Source: Nepenthes gracilis
Lineage: Eukaryota; Streptophyta; Magnoliopsida; Caryophyllales; Nepenthaceae
Direction: 5' to 3'
DNA: 64,000 bases
NCBI GenBank assembly: GCA_033239525.1
Contig: BSYO01000004.1
Coordinates: 17,150,037-17,214,036 of the forward strand
Positions 33,781 through 44,127 of the stretch are shown here, piece by piece (within the stretch, counting starts at the first letter, position 1; every line of letters starts with the position of its first letter). The notes under the pieces are model-generated. The model saw nothing but the letters and a program-made list of their open reading frames with translations, ran no database searches and had not been told where the DNA came from. The position numbers and the translations under genes are program-made.

Positions 33781-36700
33781 ATGATGGGATTTTTTAAATC
33801 TACCAAGTACTGTGCTCTCTTTCTGGCAATTGTTTTGTTCATTGTCTCTGCTGAAGAAAATGCTCAGATTTTTCTTGATCGAGCATCGTTGGTCTCGCTC
33901 ATGTCATTCGTTGATTTAGTCACAGAAAATCCACTTGGAAGCTGGAACTCTTCCAGTGTTCATGTATGCAATTGGTCAGGAATTGTATGTAATGAAAATA
34001 TGGATCACGTAATCGAGCTTGTTCTTAGCGGACATCATCTCAGAGGCACCATTTCTCCAGCTCTTGGAAAACTCTCATTCTTGACAATTCTAGATTTGTC
34101 AGGCAACTTCTTTCATGGAAGAATTCCAGCTGAGTTAGGCTCACTTTCTCAGCTGAAACAGCTTAGCTTATCCTCCAATCTTCTTGAAGGAAACATCCCT
34201 CCAGAATTGGGTCAGCTCAATCAATTGGTATATCTAAATTTAGGAAGTAACCGGCTAGTGGGTCAAATCCCTGTTCCACTTTTTTGCAATCTCTCTTCTT
34301 CTTTGGAGTATATGGACCTTTCTAACAATTCTTTGAGTGGAGAAATCCCTGTCAAGAATCAATGTCAGCTTCGGGAGTTGAGGTTCCTCTTGCTTTGGTC
34401 AAACCAGCTCGTGGGCCAAGTCCCTTTATCGCTTTCAAACTCTTCCAAGCTTGAATGGCTAGAATTAGAATCGAATTCTCTAAGTGGGGATTTGCCATCT
34501 GAAATAGTTAACCACATGCCAAAATTACGGTTTCTCTATTTATCCTTCAATGACTTCGTAAGCCATGATGGTAACACCAACCTTCACCGATTCTTCTCTT
34601 CTTTAGCAAATGCCTCTAACCTTCAAGAAATCGAATTGGCAGGAAATAATCTTGGTGGAGAGATACCTCCTACTATTGGTGATCTCTCCACAAATATTGT
34701 ACAGATTCATCTTGATGACAATCTTATTTGTGGTCCGATTCCTCCCGAAATATCCAACCTTGCCAACCTTACCCTCTTGAACTTATCTAGTAACCTATTA
34801 AATGGATCAATCCCGCCTGAATTGCATAAGGCGGGGAACCTTGAGAGGCTGTATTTGTCTAACAATTCACTCTCTGGAAACATTCCGTCGACTTTAGGCA
34901 GCATTCCCCATCTGGGTCTTTTAGACGTTTCAAAAAACAAGCTCTCGGGTTCAATCCCAGATAGTTTTGCCAATCTTCCCCAGTTAAGAAGACTGTTGCT
35001 TTATGAAAACCAGCTCTCAGGAAAAATACCCCAGAGTCTTGGAAACTGCATTAACTTGGAGATCTTGGACCTTTCTCACAATCAAATTTTGGGTGAAATT
35101 CCAAGTGAAGTTGCAAGACTGAGTAGCTTGAAATTGTATTTGAATCTGTCCAATAATCACTTAAGTGGGTCTATACCACTTGAGCTCGGCAAAATGGACA
35201 TGGTCCTAGCCATTGATCTGTCGGTGAACAATCTCAATGGCAGTTTACCATCGCAGGTAAGTAGCTGCATTGCACTTGAGTATCTCAACCTTTCAGGCAA
35301 TCGCTTAGAAGGGCCCCTCCCTAAAAAAATAGGGCAGCTGCCTTATCTTCAAGTACTTGATTTATCAATGAACCATTTGGTAGGACAAATACCGGAATCT
35401 TTTCAGGAACCTTCAAATCTCAAAGAACTTAACTTTTCTTTCAACAACTTCTCCGGCAATGTGCCAAATAAGGGGTCATTTTCAAACCTGACCATCGATT
35501 CCTTCCGAGGAAACCATGATCTCTGTGGCACAATCAAAGGTATGCGTAATTGTCAAAAGAGAACGCCTCACCACTTTCGGGGACTGGCGACCCTCCTCTC
35601 AATATTTTCTGCTCCAATCTTATTCATTTTTGGGTATGTATTAGTAGTATTCAGTTCAAGAAACAGAGGCACGACAAAGCATTATTTTAACGGGGAGGAA
35701 ATGGAAGGTCAAAGACAAGAGAGAAAAGAGCCGAAGTACCCAAGAATCTCTCATCGACAACTCATTGGAGCAACTGGTGGTTTTAATTTTTTGGGCCTAA
35801 TTGGGTCAGGTCGGTTTGGGCATGTCTATGAGGGAACTCTTCGTAATAACATGAGAATAGCGGTAAAAGTGCTAGATTCGAGAGCTACTAGAGAAGCTTC
35901 AGGGAGCTTCAAGAGAGAATGCCAAGCGCTGAAAAGAATAAGGCACAGGAACCTGATAAGGATCATAACTGTGTGTAATAAGCCAGATTTCAAGGCAATT
36001 GTTTTCCCATTGATGTCAAAAGGGAGCTTGGAAAAGCATCTTTACCCAAGCCATGGAATGGATTTAGTGCAGCTGATCAGCATCTGCACTGATGTAGCTG
36101 AAGGAATGGCCTATCTGCATCACCATTCCACTGTTAGAGTTGTCCATTGTGATCTCAAGCCTAGTAATATCCTTCTTGATGATGACATGAATGCTCTGAT
36201 TACTGACTTTGGGATTTCAAGATTGATAAAAGGTGGAGATGGCGGCATTTCTGCAAATGATTCAACTTCATTCAAGTCAACAGATGACTTATTATGTGGC
36301 TCACTTGGTTATATTGCTCCTGGTATGCGACTGAAACATGATCATACATTCATGTATTTTGTTGCAAAAGGTTGTTCCATGTGCTTCTTTAATGAGATGT
36401 ATGCTCTTTACATGATACAAAAGGTTGTTTTGCTATTTCACTGTTTAGTTCGACTGGTTTTCAGCATGACTAGCAATAGTGGTGCTTGCATTCGCTTATT
36501 ACAATGATCACTGGCTACTGTTCAGCATTTATTTCCCCACTTTTAGCTTCCTGCACGAGTCAACAACCCTCCTCCCCCCTCAAGAGATGAAATTGAGGCT
36601 TTTCATCATATTATGCCACGAGTGAATCATTACTTTCACAATTGAAATGGTTATGGGTGTTGAAAAAGGTCCCACAGACCTCTTACATAAGAAACAACAT

Positions 36701-38236
36701 AGGGGTGTTATCCTTTGATTTTGAAGATGCAACTCTTTTAGGAAATTTTATTATTTACAACATTTTGCATGTATTCTTTGACCCAAAAATATATTGAAAA
36801 TTCGGATTTAGATCACTAATCCATATGCCTAAAGTAAGATAATTGCATCCCAATAATATTACTTATTTAGCGTGACAAATATAAATATTATGAAAAGGTT
36901 ATTGATACACAATTTTAATTTTGATTGAAAAATTAAAAAACCAATAAGTTAAGAGAAAGTCTCTCTGGACTTCTCTAGCCGGTGATTGATAGCACTAAGA
37001 AAGTTAACTTACAACCCTATGATATGGACATATTAGATATTGGTTGACTTCTCCTGATATATCTTTTATTGAGTAATTCTTTGAATTTTTTCATCTAGCA
37101 ATAAATTTGAACTCCGATATCAAATGAAATTATTGGCCATTGTTTAAATGCTTGAGAAAACTTCACATCAATATCACGCATAATTTTTTGTCAAATTTTG
37201 ATGCTTTAGTCAAGTTCGAATAAAAACATGGTAATACTTAATATCTAAAAGGAGGACCTAAAAAGTAAAATTTTGTTACGGAATTCATGATTACTTATAA
37301 ACCAACCAAAAATTTTGACCTAAAATTTCTTAAAAAATACCTACAGTGATTTATAAAGACCTCAATAAGCTTTATGAGATTTTTTAACAAAATCTTCAAT
37401 TTATACTCTTTTGCCAAAAATTATTTCAACAGCCTATCATATCACTAGATACAATATTTCATTCAGGTTGTATTTTTATGTGGATCTTATTGATATCAAA
37501 GTGTCGTTTGCAAATAAAAAAGAGAACCATTAATATCACAACATATAAACTAGCTTAAAAGATATCATGGGAGCTTTATACACTTGATCAAGAAGCATGC
37601 AAGTGAAACTAACCATGTCTATACTCTTTTCAACACTCTCTGATTTCATCTTAAAGCCTAGTTCAACACTGTCTGATCTCATCTCAAAGCCTAGGTCAAC
37701 ACTCGGTTGTGAAATTAGTTCAGCTCAACGAACAGTGCCAGCAATTATGAAGAATATATCCCATTTATTTGCTAAAATCACTATATAATATTCTTGATTG
37801 AATATTGATTCTAGTTATTTTACTGTCTGGAATTGGTTCAGAATATGGACTGGGAAAGAGGGCTTCAACACAGGGAGATGTGTACAGCTTTGGGATTCTT
37901 CTACTGGAGATTGTAACGAGAAAGCGTCCAACAGATGTTCTATCTCATGAAGGCTCAAGCTTGCATGAATGGGTTAAGAGTCACTACCCACATAACCTAG
38001 AGCCAATAGTTGAACAAGCATTGCTAAGGTGTGCTCCACGTGGCATCACGTCAACCACTGATCGGATATGGGGCGATGTTATCTTGGAGCTCATTGAGCT
38101 TGGCCTGATGTGCAGTCAGTCCTCTCCCTCGACTCGACCATCAATGCTGGACATCACCCATGAATTGGGCAAGCTCAAGCAGCACATCTCAGATTGTTCT
38201 TCACTACTTCCAGAAGAAAACCCTGCTAAATATTGA
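33781..38236 (+). CDS. LRR receptor-like serine/threonine kinase (At2g24130-like, non-RD), two exons
   Basis: Exon 1 is 33781-36322 and exon 2 is 37842-38236, giving 978 residues. Plasma-membrane receptor kinase; the ligand is unknown. Domains: signal peptide (about 1-24), N-terminal LRR cap with HVCNWSGIVC (about 61-70), about 20 LRRs of the LxLxxNxLxGxIP type (about 75-575), a cysteine pair LCG..RNC, a transmembrane helix at about 603-624 and a kinase from about 665. Kinase motifs: GSGRFG (675-680), VK lysine 696, VVHCDLKPSN with catalytic Asp791 but cysteine in place of the RD arginine, DFG 809-811, and APE split by the intron (Glu848), followed by GKRAST, DVYSFGILLLE and a C-lobe ending SSLLPEENPAKY. 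Non-RD kinases are often immune receptors, but the role here is inferred. Start: an upstream in-frame ATG (33676) would add 35 residues; the ATG at 33781 gives a proper signal peptide and the length of At2g24130 (about 980). No stops or frameshifts, so probably functional. Confidence 0.93.
36323..37841 (+). other. Intron of the LRR receptor kinase
   Basis: 1519-bp phase-1 intron with GT (36323-36324) and AG (37840-37841); the acceptor context is GGTTCAG. Splicing rebuilds the GAA codon of the APE motif and joins AP to EYGLGKRAST. If it is retained, the frame runs on to a stop at 36507 and yields a kinase lacking everything after subdomain VIII. A near-duplicate of about 33 bp lies at 37636-37701 (CTGAT(T/C)TCATCT(T/C)AAAGCCTAG). 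No transposon was recognised in it. Confidence 0.93.
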
Positions 38237-38710
38237 TCTTCTTTTCCTGATAAAAGAATAATGGTACTTTTGGCCTCTCGTTGTATTCATGGTTTCCTTG
38301 TTCTTTGTTTTCTCCTTTTTTTTTTTTTTTTGGATCAGTTAGTTCACGATTTGTTTGTGTATCATCTCTTGTCTTATATTTTTAATCTTACGAACATTGC
38401 AAATGTCCCTCATTACTGCATACAATTTTAATACTATGGGAGTTTCAAATTTGATTTTGTTAAGATCAAACACACTAAATAAGGTTTGCTATATCCTAAA
38501 AAAGATTGTATAACCATTTGTATTTGTAAGAAATCAATATTGCCTTAAAACAATTATATTGTAACATGTCTATAAATATTTCCTTAGGACATTCTTTTGC
38601 CTATTGGTATTGATTTTTGAACGAAAGTTTTTTCTTGTGATTTTCCCCCTTCCTGCCTTATGTGTTGTCCAAGATCCTTAGAGGTTTCAAGCCAGTTTTT
38701 GTGAAAATAG
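38237..38710 (+). other. 3' flank of the LRR receptor kinase
   Basis: Contains the presumed 3' UTR. AATAAT-like sequence near 38257 and a T-rich tract at 38312-38330 fit a plant polyadenylation region, but no single signal stands out. No gene. Confidence 0.4.
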
Positions 38711-39522
38711 TGTAGTGACGATCTGCATCAAAATCATCAGACTCGCTCTAGACCATTCATGCGGAAACATCAAATCTCATAACTATCTTTTATCTATTAT
38801 AAATTTAAACATTCTTCAATCAAAAAAGTATAATCTCTTTAAAATATTGTATAAATAACCGAAACAATAAAAATTACAAATGTCGAATGTTGCGGCCAGA
38901 GAGAAAATCATCGAGTCTTTCCCTCAACATATCCTATCCATAATCAAAAGAATAATAGTTACTAGTCTCTAGAATTCCTACTACTTGAAAGTCTCACAGC
39001 AACTCAAATTTAGAGCCAACAAAATATAATGGTAAGCTAAATATTTAACAAGTAATAAGAAATAATGTATAATAATAAATAATTATCTCGGATAAGCAAT
39101 ATCATGTTTATGAAAATAATAACAATAATATAAAATTCAACAATAAACTTTATTCAAGACTCTACAATTCATCATAACTATGACTTAAAAGTAAGAAATG
39201 AAAATAAGTTCCACTAAACCTACGATCACAAAGATAAAAGGATTTTGCAGCATTCGAATCTCATTAATAACAGGTGAAGACGCTTTAGAGTCTAACATTA
39301 TAAGAAAATAGGGATTCTGTAATCTAGATATTAGTATGAATGACCCAGATACTCCAAATTTGAATAATAATAAAATATCATGGACTCTATGAAATCCAAA
39401 TCTCGCCGAATCCAATTCATGGATTTTAGTGAATATAACTTATAAATTTCACTAAATCCCAAACTTTAGAAGTATCAACAATAAATAGCTTTTACAAAAT
39501 TTTTTAGATCATATTCTATGAC
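38711..39522 (-). repeat. LTR fragment, minus strand
   Basis: On the + strand it begins TGTAGTGACGATCTGCATC. Read on the minus strand this is an LTR 3' end, with the TTTCCGCATG block and GTCACTACA terminus typical of the gypsy LTRs in this window. It seems to be cut at its other end by the LTR at 39523-42084. No matching duplication was found. Confidence 0.5.
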
Positions 39523-42084
39523 TGTGAACAACAAACCACATATATCCTCTTTCATTAGTTGGGTATGTACCACGAGACTGCTAATAGTCGCAAGTTTAAT
39601 ATATCACCAAATATATAGTTTACCGAGAATCTACCAAATAAATTACAGATATTTCATCAATGCATATTCTCTCTACACATAAAGGGTACGAGAATAGCTA
39701 TGCCCAATTGTCCTCCGCCCATAAAAGGTACAGGAATTGTCCTAACATGTGAGGACCTCAAAATTCTAACTGAAAATCGATAATGTTCCGATTGTAAAAT
39801 GGCTATCAAACTAAATATAAACCTATACAATATCCCTATACAACATATACATAATACAACACCAACCATCACAGGACTCAAATGCCACAAGATATTTGTG
39901 GTTCCAACATCGAGTCTCTGGACACAACGTCGGATAGAGAGATGCCACTAAATACTAAAATACAAATCACAATTTTCTACAGAAGTACATACATCTATCA
40001 TACACAATGGAAACTAAACTACTTGTACAACATAAATATACAAGCACAACTTTATCTCAAAATATACAAAATTACTCCGTAAGGTACATAATTATAAAAC
40101 TAAAGTCCACAAAGTCATCTTCTAAGGTCAGCAGCCTAGTCAACTTCTAATTCTCTACCCCACCTTATTGAGTATAAGTTCGTACTCATGTAAAGGTAAG
40201 AAAATAGTAAGGGTGAGCCAAATACTCAATAAGATATAATATAATTAATGACAATAAATAGTATACTCAAAATAAAGCAAAGAAAGGAAAAATGAGTATA
40301 ATATAAATGCATAAATATGAAATATGAACAAATATATTTTCAAAGCAACATTTATCTTTTCTATTTTATTTCTAATTCATTTAAGTTCTAACACATGCAA
40401 AAATTTCTTTATCTTTGCGGACCAAAACTAATAGGCCTTATTAGCTAATGGTGAGGCCAAACAAAGAAAGGAATGTGTATGCTTCTACACATTCTAAGAC
40501 ACAACTCACGCAATTCAACACCCCGTGGTAAGCAGTATACCTTCAATTTGATATACGGGGTGATAAAACTTATGCTACCATATCTCCCATGGCCCAGAGG
40601 TAGTCCTCATGCTACTATAATAATATCCTAAGGTATGTCAAGGAATACTATCTTCTGAATATAAATCCTTGGTCTAAATTTTGTTATTACTTATTCTTAG
40701 AAAAATTTCATACTCATTCATAACACTTTGTTCTCGTATTAGGAGAATGGTTCATCAAACTTATCATATTATGGAATTCACTTCTTATACTTTTCATAAT
40801 TGTATAATTATTATGAGTTTAAATCTCCATATGACTTAAATTACATGCATAATCAACACAAAGTAATGAAAAAATTAAAAATTCTTACCACCGTGAGCCA
40901 AATTAACTTTAAAGCTTCCAGAAGACAAATCCCTTCATAATCAGTTCACAATATAATTTTTGGAACCCACAAATTATCGTATACAATTTACATAAAAATA
41001 AACATCAAATATTTGAGATAAAAACATTCAAAAAGTTAGGGTTTTAATTATCTAAAACCAAATCATGCATAAACCCTAAATTACGTGGATAAAAATTTTG
41101 GGCATGGGTTATGGTTTTCACGTGCACAAAATCACATAAAATCACCAAATTAGACATCCAATTGATAAATAATCATATTCAAGATATGGGTAATCAATTT
41201 CCTAAGCCAAATCATGCAAAAATCTCAAAAATAAATGGGTAAAAGCATTTGGGCATGAGGTTAGGATTTTATGTATGAAATATCGCCTAAATCTTAGAAA
41301 TCAGACATGAAATTAATATATATGCATGTTCAACTCATGGGTATCATAAAATAAAAGTATGGATGGGTATCGGGATGAAAATATTTAAAAAAAATGGAAC
41401 AAAAAGTGCAAAGAGAGGATAAAAAGTATATATATGCACTTGCCCTGACCTGATCTACAACTTTCTTAACTAGCTCGAAGCCGAAATCAAACATGAGAGG
41501 ATTGATCTCCTCCTTCTTTATCTCTTTTCCATGCTCTCTCTCTCTCTCTCCTCTCTCAGTTTTCCACGCAAAAATGACGGACTGAAATGTCCAGTGTGCT
41601 TAAATAACCAAATTGGTGCACGAGCGTGCGTTGGGTGTGAATCGGGCGCCCCTTCCCTGGATCCGGCACTCGAACGCACATCGCACTCTCTTCGGGAGTG
41701 CTTCAGGCGTCCCTACTGGAATCAACACTTGAGAGGGGGCTCGAGTGTACATTGGGCATGGGTCAAGCCTGGGGCAGACCTGCAATGAGCCAGCTTCATG
41801 TATGTGTCATTCGGGACCTATTTTGACCATTCTAACCTAATTTTTCACATTCTTAAGATCCTAATTTTAATTATATTAGTTTAATAAATCACGATTATTA
41901 TAATTTTGATACTCGAATCTTATTTAAAGATTAACTTTTCAAAGTTTACAATACCGATTTCTAATTTTGCCAACTTCGGGTCTTTGGACTTTTCAATCCA
42001 ATTTCTCCTAGTCCTTTGGCCTCGATTCATTTATATTAACTTAATTAATCCTAATTACAATATTAAAAAAATCGGTACCTTACA
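39523..42084 (-). repeat. LTR m1 (Ty3/gypsy-type, minus strand)
   Basis: The right part (41800-42084), read on the minus strand, starts TGTAAGGTACCG and follows the 5' region of element A LTRs phrase by phrase (GGATTGAAAAG, AAATAAGATT, TAGGTCCCGAATG). A CTCGAG-rich block (41620-41770), a (CT)n leader (41535-41565), the CATGG block (40590) and a TGGCATTTGAGTCCTGTGA segment follow. The low-coordinate terminus TGTGAACAAC is approximate. Probably a solo or truncated LTR. The small open frames are not genes. Confidence 0.7.
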
Positions 42085-42086
42085 AC

Positions 42087-43486
42087 TGTGACAGAATAGA
42101 TCCTAATCCTTATAGGATCCTTTATCAAATACATACAGAACAAAGTCCATAAATTTAAATCACCTAACTTCTACAAAAATTTCGATAGAGTCTCCTTTGT
42201 AATTAGATGAAAATCAAAAGTATAATCTGTATTAAATAACTTGTATAAGTGCACATCTAATTAGGTACCATAAATTTTCCTACAACACACATTCACAGGA
42301 ACTCAAATGCCATCTATGGCTTTAATTTAGCAATTCTAATCTACTCTACCATAATTCATATGAGAGATGCCGTCTAGGACCTGTACAAAATCCAAAGAAA
42401 TAGGATAGCGGAAGTATCTATATCCTTAACAAAACCCTACAGAAGCAATAATAGAACTAACATCATGATATAACATTTTTCACATTATCATAATATACAA
42501 TGTTTATTTTCAAAATGGTAGCTACAAGAATCAAAAATCCTTTGATCCACTGAAGTCCTTCAGGGTCTTCAAAACTTACGAGCTTTCCCTTCTTCTAGCT
42601 AAATCTGACTTCAATCCTTTTTAGATTTTTGCTTATCTGGAGGGGAGAACAAAAAGTAAGGAGTAAGCTTAACAGCTCAATAAATATACCTAAAACAGTG
42701 AAAACATATAGTTTTATATATATACAGAACATATACGTGCTTTCAGATGATAATTTATAAAGGGATATGAGAAATTCATGCATGCAAGCGAGAGAACAGA
42801 AGCATAAACATGATATAGAATACTAGGAAACCTATTGCGATGCAGAATACCAGAAAACCTATGATTTCAGATCCTTAGTTCCTGATTCAGAATTCGGTTC
42901 GGAGATTATATTTTAGAACCTTAACCTAGTTCTCTGTTCAGAGTCCATCTTTCAAAACCTAAACTTAGTTCTCGATTCAGAATCCATATATCAGAACATT
43001 CAGTTTCCTTTTAAATCTATTATCCTCCATACTTTATATCTCGAGGGTAAGATGGTTCTTATTCAGTTTAATTATTTACAAACCTTCCGTACTTTACATC
43101 CTAAGGGTAGGATGGTTTCCGTTCACTTTTAATCTTTACATACCCTCTATACTTTATATCCTAAGGGTAGGATAATTTCTGTTCACTTTAATCTTTACAT
43201 ACCCTCCATATTTTACATCCTGATGGTAGGATGATTTCTTTATTCAGTTTAATTCCTTACATACCCTCCATACTTTACATCCCGAGGGTAGGATGATTTC
43301 TTTAGTTCATTTAGCTATTATTCAGCGCAGTTCTGATGTCTATTACTCAGTGTTTCGATGCAGCAACCTAAAGATGAGATCATAGACTAACTATACCAGA
43401 ATTCTACTGATTTACTTAACGGAGGATATTCTTATCTTATTTTCTTAACCATAATTCTCCTAACCACTAAAACATTTTCAATTCAT
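42087..43486 (-). repeat. LTR m2, 3' part, minus strand, fused to gag
   Basis: Terminus TGTGACAGAAT (reverse of ATTCTGTCACA), then the block matching GGTCCTAGA.GGCATCTC of element A LTRs at about 42370-42400. The 5' half of this LTR is missing; near 43486 it changes abruptly to a gag coding segment on the same strand. Only two bases separate its terminus from the start of LTR m1. Confidence 0.7.
43015..43320. repeat. 60-bp tandem repeat in LTR m2
   Basis: Five units of about 60 bp, each with CCTCCATACTTTA(C/T)ATCC, then GAGGGTAGGATGATTTC-like sequence and a TTCA(G/C)TTTAAT stretch. The solo LTR S has related but more degenerate units at about 30340-30530. Confidence 0.85.
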
Positions 43487-44127
43487 ACATTGCACACAGT
43501 CCACCTTAGACTCTTGAGAACTGGTGACTGATTGAATCTTAGTGATATTCTTTCCTTTATCTTCCGTCTTTGCCCTTTTTGATGGCCCCGTGGGCCCCAC
43601 ATTTGATCCCGTGCTATTACTTGCCTTGCTAGCGGCTCTCTTAGCGAAGAACTTTTGTGTCTCCAATTTTTCCTCATAAATCAGGGCTCGATCTAAAATA
43701 TCAACATAGGTTTTGAGCTTGTGAGTTGACAATTACCTTCTAATATCATCCTTCAATTCTTGCCAAAATTTCTTTGCCCTCCTCAATTCGTCCTCCACAA
43801 AATACGGTGTATAACGAGATAATTCAGTAAATTTTGTATCATACTTTGCTGTAGTCTTGTTTCCCTATCTAAGTCGCATAAATTCTTGCTCCTTTTTAGT
43901 CTGAAGACTAGATGAAAAATACTTCTCCATAAAAGTTTTCTCAAATATTTTTCAAGTAATCTCATCATTGGGTACACCAACGCCCTTTTTTTCATGGCCC
44001 ACCAACTATCGACTTTACTTTCTAACTTATAAACTGCAAACATGACCTTTCTTAGTCAGAATACTGGATCATCTTAAAGATCTTTTTCATCCTTTAGATT
44101 AAAATATCTACCTTCATTGGATCAGGT
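43487..44127 (-). pseudogene. Ty3/gypsy gag, middle and C-terminal part, broken
   Basis: From the break at 44127 the minus strand reads PDPMKVDILI, a stop, RMKKIFKMIQYSD, then VYKLESKVDSWWAMKKRALV (Retrotrans_gag core) and ALIYEEKLETQKFFAKRAAS, ending at DCVQC, the first half of a CCHC knuckle. Stops and frameshifts interrupt it. It is homologous to the gag of element D. The N-terminal part lies beyond element A at 56938-57099, so A inserted into this gene just after EFLG. Confidence 0.88.

Noticed and set aside
36323..36507. Reading-through end of exon 1 as the true C terminus
   Set aside because: The frame lacks the APE glutamate and the kinase C-lobe; clean GT..AG borders restore both from exon 2.
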